This document shows positions 23,134 to 34,449 of a stretch of DNA of 64,000 bases, one piece after another (the stretch's first letter is position 1; every line of letters begins with the position of its first letter). Made by a program: the position numbers and the translations under genes. Below the pieces are notes generated by a model that had not been told where the DNA came from, did no database searches, and saw only the letters and a list, made by a program, of their open reading frames with translations. This DNA is from Tetrastigma voinierianum (Eukaryota; Streptophyta; Magnoliopsida; Vitales; Vitaceae). The stretch covers positions 744,001 through 808,000 of the forward strand of contig JAEQBH010002438.1 in the NCBI GenBank assembly GCA_016808115.1. The letters run 5' to 3'.

Positions 23134-24745
23134 GATTTTCCTTAATAGAATTTCGTCTAAATTCCCTGCTGCAGCGTAAACCTGACATATGCGGTGTATT
23201 CTAATGCGAATATTAGACCCACACACCCTTCCGTCTCAATAGGAAGGATGGGTGGCATCGTGTCCTCGCGTTCCCACGTTGTCTTCTCCACTCCTCGGTG
23301 GCCTGCAGCCTTTTACCTTGGCATGGTCTTACATCGCAAAAATTTATCATTTATCTAAGATACGCGTGGTCCCATCTCGAAGGTCCTTAAGTGTCGACGG
23401 TAATCTCTCCCCAAATCCACTACGCGAAATTTGGATCTAGGTACTTTTTGAAGTGGAGATGTGGAACACCTCATGGACACTTGATAAACTGGGTGATGGT
23501 GCCAAACCAGATGTGCGGTGTGCCCCACCCTCTCGAAGTACCTCAGAGGGCCCGATATGCCTCGTGTGCGCTTCCCTTGCTTCTTAGGATCTTACCACTC
23601 CTCTCTTGGCTCACCTTGAGAGACGTGGTCCCACCTCGAAACTCTAGAGGTCGAGTGATGCGTTGGCGTGGCTCTTCTGGAACTTTGGCGAGTAAGAGGT
23701 GTACGTATCGAAACCTGCATGCCAGGGTGTGCCTGTCAGAGATCCGGGACCAGTGATGGAACTCTCTCCCACCTCACGTCGATAAATAGAGGATCGACAT
23801 GGCCTCCCGTATAAGGCCTCCACTTAGGGTCTCCCATTTGAATACTACTTTGATAAATTATTGTTGCCCAGAGCGAGGTCCAGCTCAAGGTAAGTCTCTC
23901 CTCCAGCCTACCTTAAGATCCGGGACACATACACATGACATGTCCTCTCAGAAGTAACCATGCATGCAAGGATGAAATGTTGTGCTCATCGGCGGTATGT
24001 CCCATGGCCTTTGGAAACTCTTCCAGTGTAGTGATAATCTGGGATCCTGTCGAATCTGATGAGGCCAATTTTCCATGTGATTAGACTGATCAAAATATCT
24101 AGTAGCATAATTCCCTCAGGTGTGAAGGTCCATCCATGCCCATTAGAAGGGTGTCTGGGCGCAGTGGCTTAGGTCCACTTTATAACCCGATACCGGCATC
24201 GCTACCTCAGAGTAATGTCAGTAGCCAAGTATGATCTAAATCTGCCATGACAACACTCCCTGCATCGGCTACCTCCAATGGATGGAGTAGACACAACGAT
24301 TTACGATGTTTCGGCCTTTACTGTGACATGTGGACATCGTTAACAAAATCTCCGACATGTTTAGCCCATCAGCTCGATATCACAGTAGCGAAGATCTCGG
24401 TACATCGCCGTGCCACCTAGATGCAATGGCAAAGGCAGTGGAACTCCACCGAGGATCTCCTCTCAGGTGGTCCATTTAGGGGAACCATGCTTCGTCCTAT
24501 CAAGACTACCATCTGTGTGGATGGCCAGCTGATATCACCCGTGCACGATAATTACTCGATCCACGATGGGTTTGATATCTCTACATCGTCCCTAGGACGC
24601 TCAATCCTTACCCTTTCGGTAGGAGAGGCGTAGCTACGAAACTCCAGCACTCCACGAGGCACACGATCTTGTCTTCTGACTAAAGCGTCGTAGTCTGAAG
24701 CATCTTGCCCTCCACGGGAAGGTACACCTTGCAGCCCGGTACTCA
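23134..24745 (-). pseudogene. ChrA integrase region (by position)
   Basis: Region between RNase H and the 3' LTR on the minus strand, where a chromovirus carries integrase and chromodomain. I could not read a confident zinc-finger, D,D,E or chromodomain motif by eye, so the assignment rests on position. Plus-strand frames here (for example 23391-23756) are opposite-strand artefacts. Confidence 0.4.
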
Positions 24746-26200
24746 GTGACTTGATGGCGCCTTCGATACTACATTTGCCTTACTAGGATGGTAATGCAAA
24801 GTGAAGTCATAATCTCACAGATGCTCATCGCGTCTACGTTGCCTCGTGTTGGCGTCGGATTTATGTAAAGATATACCTCGAAACTCTTGTAGTGCGAAAA
24901 TACCTTAAGCGCTCACCATGCGGATAATTGGCGCAAAATCTTTAAAGGCGAAGACTATGGCCTTGACTCGAGGAATCATGTGTAGGGTAATTTGCTCCTT
25001 GATTCTTTAGGCATCTGGAGACCGCCTTCTCGCCCTCCCGGTACATGGGGTACATCTCGGTCAGATCCACAAAGGCATCACGTACAGTGTGCCTACATCC
25101 TGTTCGGGACTATCGAATAGGAGTTATAGTAAGCCTCGATTTTCAGTTCTGGAATGCCTTCTCCACGAGGTCATTCCGCTTTCGAATCCACCAGCCTCTT
25201 TCTAGTAAACGGAAGCGGAAACCAGGTGAAGTGCTCGTCCACAATTAAACCCTTGTCAACCGATTCTTGCGGTTGGACCTTGAGTTCTAAATCACCAGGT
25301 GCCATCATGAGTCATGAAATGAGCGCATACGAGAGTGTAAACTTCCAATGATAAAAGTCCATCCTACTTGCGGAGGTAATCCACTGTGACTCGTCAGAAA
25401 AAACATCCCTCATTACTCGCGAACTACCGAGGTATATCGATTCTGTCTCACCCCTTGTCCTCGAGGTGGAAACGCTAACTTGACCCATCATTACCATCCA
25501 CTCCATCTGGTCGTGCATGATCTGGGTAAAGCATCAATGCTTCTCCTACGAAACATAACACAGTAACATCCACATTATTGTGGCGGTAACCCACCTACGA
25601 TCCATGATCAATGGCGACTCATGGTTTGTCGACGATCCATCTAAGGATGACCTCGAACTCAGATGTCATGACCCTCATGTCCACGATTAGGAGTACAGAA
25701 TCCACAAGATCGACTCAAATCCTAACCTATCTTATCGACACTCACCTAGTTCACACAGGGAGGAGTTCCTATCTGGCGAGCTTTTAAGGTTTTGACCTCT
25801 AGTGAAACTTTTCTTACATTGTCACGTGAGAAACATAGAAAATAATGCATCGTTAACACTCTTATGAGATGGAAACGTGCCAGCATACTCGGACTTATCT
25901 ATGACCAGTTTGTCTGGTACCATAACATAGCCACGCCCACAGGTCCCCAGTCTGGGCTAGAAGTCTTGGCCTTAACCTCGACCATACCCCCAGCCTCGGC
26001 TATTTATGTGGCCAGAGGCGCTTGGCCACCGGCCTCCCCAGTCGATCTTGGGTCCCTCGGCCCTCAGTACAGTTGTGAAGGGAACAAGCGTAATGCACTT
26101 TGTCCCACGTGTTGGAATTTGCGTATCAACTCTGGGATCCACGCGCTGTGGAATGATCCCCTTCTCATGTGCCGGGCGTGTGAAGCATGTGATTGACCAC
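24746..26200 (-). pseudogene. ChrA protease/RT/RNase H
   Basis: RNase H is recognisable on the minus strand. At about 25003-24985 it reads NYPTHD, which starts the family pattern NYPTHDLELAAVVFALKIWRHYLYG. Further down, around 24900-24750, are stretches fitting DHKSLKYIFTQ, NxRQRRWME and GKANVVADALSR at the DNA level. Upstream, around 25240-25130, LTRK and IPELK fit LTRKxVKFEW...KAFQELK at the end of RT. The catalytic YxDD is not readable. Many single-base indels split the frame. Confidence 0.65.
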
Positions 26201-26329
26201 AGGCGCCCCATTACTGGGCGCTCGTGGAACGAAAGTCCTCAATCTCTTTCCCCGAGCTCGAAGGTGATCCCTCCCTTCCTATTCCATAGAGCACCGTCAC
26301 GAGATGCCCGGGTGCGTCTCAGTCTCTCT

Positions 26330-26650
26330 TTCTATGGCTAGTTTGTCAGACCAGCAGAGTGCATGTCTTGTGGCGGAGGCCCTGATCTTGCTTTCCAGGA
26401 ATGGACAAATTCAGTCCATTCTCAAAATCTCGACCTTGGCTGTATGCAGCCTGGCCCACATGGTCATCACCCAGTGTGACTCGGTGAATACGACACGTGC
26501 TCCGTCATTGTCATCATTCCTAACTGGCTACAGGAACTCTTGGGCCTTTGCGTATACAGTAGTGGTAGAATGCCCCTTTCATGGGGAAGCCCATGGAACC
26601 CTCTACCCAGAGTCATTTAGCTAAATCTCTTGGGGTCTTAACCCGATCCA
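26330..26650 (-). pseudogene. ChrA gag domain
   Basis: The minus strand reads YAKAQEFL at about 26555-26531, then MWARLHTAKVEILRMD, SKIRASATRHALCWSDK and LAIERETE across frames. This fits the chromovirus gag order AKxQEFLxLxQGxMTVxxYxxxFxELxRYAP...KxRRFxxGLRxxIR...VxxALxxExE. Zinc knuckles expected just downstream (26250-26050) are not clear. Confidence 0.65.
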
Positions 26651-27508
26651 CCGCAGGACTCACCCTCTCCTTCGGAATCTGTTACCACCTGATCCCTTAT
26701 AGCGTCGGGTAATCTGTAGCCTCAAATCATTCTGATCTCACCGGGAGACCGATGAGTACACCACCATGGATCCCGCCCTTGTGAGCGTCAGGAGGATGAT
26801 GTGACTTAAACCTCTGGAGGTTCACCCCAGGACCTCCTTAACTACATTCTGGCCCCAGCGTACGATGACGTTCTTTGTTCAACAAAGCCCTCCAAGCCAA
26901 AGGCCTGCGGTGGCTTAATTGGTGCAACACATGGCCCCATCGTAGACTGACGCCTACGTCCCACAGATCCTTGACACCATACACATGTCGAATGGAGCTT
27001 GGCTTTATTTAATTTCATTCGATCACAACTAGTAATGCACATGCGATTACTTGTGGCCGTAAACTAAGCCGTTAGTCACTAAGTGGGTGCTAGTAGCCAA
27101 TACTCCCTTTTTATTTATTTGATAAATTTCAACACTTTCAGGGATTCGTTTATTTCGAACCCCTGGGTTATGGTTCCTAACCTTAGCATTCCACTTTCTA
27201 TATACATTATGTCATGTATATAATTTTCCATAACAATATACCTGATCAAATTTCTATATATACGTAAATGCGGTGTATATGTTTTCCGTGTGGCAACCAC
27301 CTGATCACACGCGATCATAAACATGGAAAACATATCAGAACCACGACATGAAACACACCATGCATCACAGAGTGGTCAAACCGAATCCGTGAACTCAGGG
27401 ACACAGGTGTACCTAAGCTCAGATCTGCAGTATGTGGCATTATCAATTTCTGTGATAGCCATGGCGCCAAACCCCGTATCCCATAGCCCTCGGTAGTCGA
27501 ATACCTAT
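26651..27508 (-). other. ChrA leader and gag N-terminus
   Basis: Between the primer-binding site and the recognised gag block. The N-terminal gag should be here, but no frame gives a convincing motif. The minus-strand frame at 26842-27042 (PPQAFGLEG) might be a remnant but is too weak to assign. Confidence 0.35.
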
Positions 27509-27520
27509 GCTTTGATACCA
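27509..27520 (-). other. ChrA primer-binding site
   Basis: The minus strand reads TGGTATCAAAGC, one base off the TGGTATCAGAGC site used by Tekay/Del chromoviruses. It immediately adjoins the 5' LTR and fixes the orientation. Confidence 0.8.
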
Positions 27521-29795
27521 TGTTGCTGGCCACCAAATCAGAGTCCGGGTTAATAACCGTCGACACATTGCAAATTCTATGGATTTCGGGTTGCATTCAC
27601 ATGGTTATGTCCCATTGCTCCGGGATCATATTTCCCTACAATCGGGCGAGTCTCCTTTGTTCGGGAGCTACATGACATACCTTTAATATAAATGATAATC
27701 CATAAGAGTTTATTTCGCGCTCTTATCTGAACATATATTAAAACTAGCTTGTTCTAATATAGTTTGCAGCTCTCTCGATATGTTTTACGGGACCCATTCC
27801 ATTCATATTTAAATCAAAAATATGAATTTTAATGAATTAATGATAGTCCGTGAAGTCAGTCACAAAGGCCCTGCTTTTTCGCCAATTACATACCTACGAT
27901 CTGATAGTGAAAAGAATTTAGTACAAATTCTTTTGCATACATCAAGGCCACATGTCGGCCTTACTTCATAATCACGGCTCGTCGGAGCGCCAGTCTCCTG
28001 GCTACATTTGAACTGAAGGGTCTGACGGGGTGAAGCGATGCCCAGGTAGAAAAATTCTCTATGAGAGCTACTCCCAAGCCCCAAAATGCACATGCGATAG
28101 CAGTACATAAAACATCAAACCCTTATTCCATATAAATAATGCAATCCAGATGTAAAATGTTAGGTGTCATGCATGAGATGAGACTCCTCATGCCATGACC
28201 CAGTCCGGTCGACTCCCTCACTGCGCGCGAGTGTGAGAAAAACTAGTCATGGTGTTCACTAATGGACCTAAACCGATGGACTACCTTCCAATTTTAAGTT
28301 TATCAAATCCGTGTGTTTATTTGGGTTCGCGAGATTTTCGGGAGTCTCCATGACCACTTGCGCCAGGCTTACCTGGCAGACTTTCCTTCGCTAGATCCAT
28401 ATCGACCCGAAGAGAATAAAATTGGGTCTTTCACCTTGGGGGGATCTGCCCCGTCTTGCCATGAACCACCACGTGATTTATTATTATTATTGTTTTGCAG
28501 TAGTAAGTCTCAATTTTGGGCGTTGTCCCATTTAAAGCTCACCACACATTCGCGAAATTGTGAATAACGATTACCATGCACACCCAGGCTAAACGCGATG
28601 TGACCATGCATATGAAATGCATGATGCGATGCACATTTTCCCTTCGTATTTACATGTATATAGATGCCATGAAACATTAATACACCATGGGCCAATTATA
28701 ATTTTTACATATAATTTACATCCTATGCAATCCCGTTAATATATCAAATAGCATATATTAACATGAGTTTTACACACATAACATGTTATTTAATCTTTTA
28801 CAACAATAACACACAAAATGGGGCAAATCTCGGGCCCACATAAAACAGGGCACCTCTTAGTCCCTTCACGGTTCGTCACCGAATTATTGGGATAGAAAGA
28901 CACACCACAAAACCCGTAAACATCAGTCTCGAGATCAAAACCAAACGAACTGATCAAAGGCGCGAAAGCAGTCCACAAGAATTTAAGCTGATTTGTCCCA
29001 ACTTGTTCGTTAAAATTCGTGCCAGCTATCCAACGGTCCCAAGTCGGCGAAACGCCAGAAAATAGTCCCAAAATTCCTAAAAATTCCTACCTTTCAGTCC
29101 AGATGGGGAGCGAGATTTAAGGCCTTTCCGCGACCTCTGGTCGATCGAGCCATTCGTGGCCTTTAAGCTAGAAAATAACACAAGTAGGAAAATTCCACTG
29201 CCTCGTGGGTTTGAACTCGAGATTTTGGGTACCCACTGCGTAACCTGGCTGCATGGATCAGCTTTGCCTTTATTTGAAACAACCCTCGGTCGATTCCAGT
29301 GAATCCCCAGAAAGAGCGAAAAAAATAAAATAAATAAAATTCTCTCTCTGTCCACACTCTACTCTCTATAGAGACAAAATGCCTCATTTTGACTTTATCT
29401 TTCTTTTTACTTATTTTTTATTTTTTATTATAGCTATTTTGGATCATGGTTCCTTATTGCTTTCATTCGAGATTAGTTTCTACCCCAACGATTTATTTAT
29501 TTTTAGTTCACTTTATTTTAAAATGAACTAACTCAATCCATTTCGACATTAAGAGATTACCCCATTAAATCTAGTCCACTGAAAATGCTTGCCCATTTAT
29601 CTTGAGAAAATCGTAAAATATTTAAAACATCCTGGTCGGTAGAAACTTTTAAGGTCACTAGATTTCGTGAGGCAATTTAGCAGTGCGAGTCCATTCGTCA
29701 TCAGGATCTAGAGAATTTTCTAGGCTACAGACTATTATGACAATTTATTATTGTATTATCATTTTGTTTTTGAAAATTTCTAATTTTCCGGGTTT
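27521..29795 (-). repeat. ChrA 5' LTR
   Basis: Collinear with 20778-23133, starting next to the primer-binding site and ending aattttccgggttt at 29795, where CopA sequence resumes. Differences from the other LTR are numerous and include many short indels as well as substitutions. Confidence 0.82.
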
Positions 29796-30024
29796 CATAG
29801 CTTTGTGGTTTGGTGGCATATTTTGCAAAAGTTTATCTTTGTGAGATCCCCAGTTCAGTTCTGGTCCCGACCATTTTGTTCACTATATTTATCTTGTTTT
29901 AATAACGAAAGGGCTTTATGTGATTTTTACCTTTACTTGAGATTGTTTACAAAGTTTTATTTAAATATAAATATCATATGGTTACGATTACATTTCCTCG
30001 AACTTGCATTCAAATATTGGTGTT

Positions 30025-30027
<3 letters not shown>

Positions 30028-30063
<36 letters not shown>
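30028..30063. repeat. (TA)n microsatellite
   Basis: About 18 uninterrupted TA repeats in the CopA leader a few hundred bases right of the ChrA junction. Confidence 0.95.
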
Positions 30064-30065
<2 letters not shown>

Positions 30066-30504
30066 AGTTAATTAATTAAAACAATATGTCACCAAAGTGA
30101 TCTCTTTTTGTATGAAAGTAATTTTATTCAAAATATAACAAGATTATGTACATGTAATTTTATGCTGAATGATAATCGGCTGAAAGGAAGATTAATATTT
30201 CAAAATGGAGTGCATGAACACTATTAGTAATAAAGCGGCGTGATGATTGTTTAGTTTTACATATGAATAATAAATCGACTGAGGAAGGTTTATTATTTGA
30301 TATGTTCTTAATGCTCAGTCTTTAAGTTACTACACAGGAATATCACCCACAAGTTAATATTTTTATCAGATAAAATATTAATGAGAGTCATCAGAGTATC
30401 TTGAAATCGGGTTTGCCATTATTTGAATTTATTTATGTTTTGAGGCTTATGTGAAAGATTGTTTTCTTGTTTCTTGTTCTCCCAGTTATTTGTGGATTAC
30501 GCCC

Positions 30505-31290
30505 CACAGCATTAATGCGACATTAAATTTATTCCTTTTCTAAATGGCACAAACTTCAAAACATGGCATGAGAACCTCCATATAGTTCTTGGTGTCATGG
30601 ATCTGGACCTTGCATTAAGGGTTTCTTCTCCTACACCTCTTACTGATGAAAGTTCCTCTAATGAAAAAAGAGATATGGGAAGGTGGGAGAAGTCAAATCG
30701 CATGTGTTTAATGATCATTAAAGAGGCCCGTTCTAGAGACATTGAGAACCTGATATCAGACACGATAAAGACATCCAAAGGGTTCTGAAAGAAATTTAAG
30801 AATAGATTTGCAGAATGAGAAAAGTGCGAAAGCAAATTACACTTTTGTAGAATCTTATCTGAAAAGAATTATAAAGGTATTGGGAACATTAGGGAGTACA
30901 TTATGGAAATTTCTCATCTCACTTCAAAGTTAAGAGCACATAAACTTGATATCTCTGAAGATTTTCTTGTGCATTTGGTTTTGATATCTCTTCCCACACG
31001 ATTCAGTCAATTTAAGGTATTTCTATTTTACTTGAAAAAGGGACTTGGTCTCTTAATGAGCTCATCTCACATTGTGTCTGAGAAGAGGAAAGGTTGAAGC
31101 GAAAAAGATAAAAAGTACTCATTTATTTGGTATTTCAAAAGGATAAAAGGAAGAAAAGAAAGAGGATAAAGAAATTTGTAGAAGTTCCATATCGAAGAAA
31201 CAACATAAAAGAAAGAATGGTGATGGTTGTTTCTTGTGGAGTACGGGACATAGAAGAAGCAATGTATAACTATCATGGCGTGCGAAGGTA
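30505..31290 (+). pseudogene. CopA gag with zinc-knuckle remnant
   Basis: Frames in series read IPFLNGTNFKTWHENLHIVL then GVMDLDLALR (N-terminal copia gag), IREYIMEISHLTSKLRAHKL then DISEDFLVHLVLISLPTRFS (UBN2-type gag core), and REEERLKRE. GCFL...TGHRRSNV near 31230-31270 takes the place of the CxxCxxxGHxxxxC zinc knuckle but has lost some cysteines. Stops and frameshifts occur at roughly every 100-300 bases. Confidence 0.8.
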
Positions 31291-31429
31291 CACTTCTTAA
31301 TTTTGTTTGTTAAGGACAATTTGACGATTACAAACACACTTAATTGGATGGATTCGAGTTCGACCACTCATCGGTGTGTCCATGTAGGAAATTGCTGAGA
31401 AGTGTAACCAAATAAATAAATGAAAGGAA

Positions 31430-32510
31430 TCATCTTTTGTAGGTGATGGAAAGAAAGTCAAAGTTGAGGCAATTGGGATATTTAGGTTATTATTAAAGTC
31501 TAGGACTTATTTGGATTTGAATGAGACATTTGTTGTACCGTCTTTAGACGGAATTTGGTTTCTATTTCTGTATTGGACAAATTGGGTTATTCTTGTTCTT
31601 TTGGAAATAATAAATTTAGTCTTTTTCAAAATTCAAATTTGGTTGGACCGGTTCTTTATCTTATGTAGATAACCTTTATATGCTTGATATAGTTGCTTCA
31701 TATCATGAAACATTGCAATTAAGTACTCAAGGTGTTAAAAGAAAATTGACCAATGAGAATTCCTCATCATTATGGCATAAGAGGTGGGTCACACTCTCAG
31801 GAGAATTGAAGGCTTGTATCGAGATAGGATTCTAGATTCCTTGATTTCTGAGATTTTGAAATTTTCAAAAATTGCATAAAGGAAAACAAACAACATAAGA
31901 ATTTGATGCAATGTTACAAAATGTCTTAGAACTTATACATACAGGATATTTGTGGGCCATTTCTACGAGTTTCATGGAATGACGACAATATTTTATCACA
32001 TTCATGAACAATTTTCGAGTTCTTAAGCTACCCTTATACCATTCTTGAAAAGTCCCGATCAACGGAGTGTTCAAATCGTTCAAAGTTGAGTTGAAAATCA
32101 ACTTCGACCAAAGAATTAAAAATTCGGATCTAATGGTAGTGCAAGAATACTGGTAAGTATGATGGTTCAGGTAAACAACGTCCGGGACCATTTTCTAAAT
32201 ACGGAGTGCGGTATCATCCCTGATACACCATGCAGAGTTCTTGACATGAATGGTATTCTTCAAGGTGAAACAAGCATAGAGGACACCAAACAAAGAGTAT
32301 GATTAGTCACATTAACACCATAATCACTCTGAGGAAGCATTAAAGCTGCGTCGCCCATATCATACTTGAGTACCAAAAGCCAAAATTTATTTCTAAAACC
32401 CCTTATGAACTTTGGAATGAATGAAACCCATGCGAAGCATACACATTTGGGGATGTCAATTTGAAGCGAGAAGCCTTACGAACTTAGCGTAGAAAGAAAC
32501 TAGATTGAAC
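31430..32510 (+). pseudogene. CopA GAG-pre-integrase and integrase
   Basis: Remnants read in order: NENSSSLWHKR (pre-integrase zinc-binding start) near 31750, RIEGLYRDRILDSL, KGKQT-like RKTNNIR, then LELIHTGYLWAIST (LELIHTDICGPFPT, first catalytic aspartate block, Asp lost) near 31930. Next is GKYDGSGKQRPGPFSKYG near 32155-32210, a distinctive stretch of one plant copia lineage, then SMISHINTIITLRKH and KTPYELWNE near 32400. Integrase is inactive. Confidence 0.8.
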
Positions 32511-32799
32511 GGTTGGTTGCTTTCTTTTTATTGGATGAAAGAATCGGGGTTACAAAATTCTAGTCCTACTACTAGATCGATTTTGGAATGAAAACACCAG
32601 GTTCTTTGAGGATGTGGGTTTGATGGGAAGTGAGGATAGGAATTTTGTTTTTGAAAAGGAATATATTGATATTCCCTTTGTGTGACATTGTTCGGGCTCC
32701 ATGCAGAAATTGTTCGAGAAGCATATCAATCAAAGCAGTAGCGAGAACCTCGGGTTCAGGAAAAGAGCAAACTCTACCTCCTCTGAGCACATGCCATTA

Positions 32800-34390
32800 A
32801 GGAGATCCAGAAAAGTCTGATGGATAATTTACATTGTATTTCTCGAACATGGTTGACATTGGTCGATGGAAGATGATCGATCACTTCTATCAGCCTTAGA
32901 AAGTTCTAAATCACCCGAAGTGGATTGATCTGTGAATGAGGAGATAAAGTCCATGAAGAACTGACATTTGGGATCTTGTCCATTGCACGAAAGTGTGAAA
33001 CGTTGCTTGCAAATGGATATTTTAAAACGAAGAGGGTTGAAGGTGATGTGGAGAGATCTGGCTTGTCTTGTTGCTAGGGCTATACAAAAAGAGGGCATCG
33101 ATATAAGGGCTTTCTAGGTTCAACCAGACTCTTTTAGGACAATATCTGGCACTTATGAGCGCACTGACCTTAGGCTTCATCGGATGGATGTTAGAGGCGC
33201 ATTTCTTAATGGTGACGTGAGTGAAACAATCTATATGGTGTAACCATAAAAATTTGTCGAGAGATGCAAATAAAGATGGTTTGCGAGTTAAAAGAAATCC
33301 ATCATGGAGAAACAAGTAAGCTTCGTCAATGGTATACAAGTTTCATGAGTTATCATGTCATTTGGTTTTGAGATGAATATGGTTGATGATTGTATATCTC
33401 ACCAAAGTTGGAATGGGAGTAAGCATATTTACTTGGTTTATATGTTGATGACATATTACTTGCCACAACTGATATAGGCGTTGCATGAAACTAAAGATTT
33501 TATCAAAGAAATTTGAGATAGAAAGATCTTGATTACTTCTTTTAATGTTGGGTATACAGATACCACGGGATCGCTCACGAGTACACTTTGGTTTTATCAT
33601 AAAGGCTATATGAAAATTCTTAAAGATTTGGCATGCATGATTGCAAACGGTGGCTTACCCTTGTGGCTAAGGGAGACAAATTTAGTCTTAGTCAATGCCC
33701 CAAGAACAATTTTGAGATTTAGGAAATGCAAAGAATTCCTTATGCATCAACAATAGGAAGTCTAATGTATGCACAAGTATGTACGCGTCCGGATATTGCA
33801 TACATTGTTGGCCTGTTGGGCAGATACTTAAACAATCCTAGAAAGGATCATTGGATAAATGACGAAGCGAGGTCATGAAGTACTTGAGGAGGCAGGCTAC
33901 ATATTTCACTTATCGAAAGACGGTCGGTTAGAGATCATTGGATGTCGACTCGGAATTTTGCTAGATGTTTGAGATAGCATGAAATCTACTTGGTATATCC
34001 TGCCACTTGTTAGGTGCTATATCTTGGGAAGGGTGTTCAACTGATCTATTAGCTTCTTACCACTGCTTGGGCGGGTTGTAACTTGTTATGAGGCATCAAT
34101 CATGGAGATATGGTTGCGAAATGTTGTCACGGGGTTGTAATGACCGGATGGCATTGAAGGCCACTTAAGATTTATTTTGTATGATAAATCAATAGTACTT
34201 GTATTCAGTGACAAACGGGAGTTCGGCCAGTCAAAATTTATAGACATGAATTCCTAGTTGTATCGAAAGGGTTTAGAGTGGACTTATATCATAGAGCACA
34301 TTTGGAACAAACTTCAGGTTGGATCCGCGACTAAGGGATTACCACGAGGTCTTTCGCCCAGGCTGCGCTTTCGTATGGGTGTTCATTTCT
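32800..34390 (+). pseudogene. CopA reverse transcriptase and RNase H
   Basis: Order of remnants: HPKWIDL...SMKN-type region, DIWDLVHCTK and CKWIF (32910-33020), TLGFIGWMLEAHFLNGDVSE (33170-33220; family LHQMDVKTAFLNGDI), SFGFEMNMVDDCISH, a broken LVYMLMTYYL for the YVDD block, LHETKDF, then RFRKCKEF, RPDIAYIVG-like sequence at 33790-33815, ISWEGCS for VSWKSxKQ at 34025, and a final GLPPxVF-like end near 34350. Heavily frame-broken. Confidence 0.78.
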
Positions 34391-34449
34391 CATGCCCGAG
34401 GATATGTCATTTTTAATTGGGAGTTTGTATTTTAGATGCTTTTTATTTA

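Larger units (their letters stand above)
20778..29795 (-). mobile_element. ChrA: Tekay/Del-like chromovirus nested in CopA
   Basis: Two long direct repeats (about 20778-23133 and 27521-29795) enclose 4.4 kb with a minus-strand primer-binding site at 27520-27509. Next come a gag domain at about 26.6 kb and RT/RNase H at about 26.0-24.75 kb, with integrase expected down to 23.1 kb. LTRs of 2.3 kb and a compact gag-pol suit Tekay/Del chromoviruses. Reading needs constant frame changes, so it is inactive. It interrupts the CopA leader between primer-binding site and gag. A target duplication was not resolved. Confidence 0.82.
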
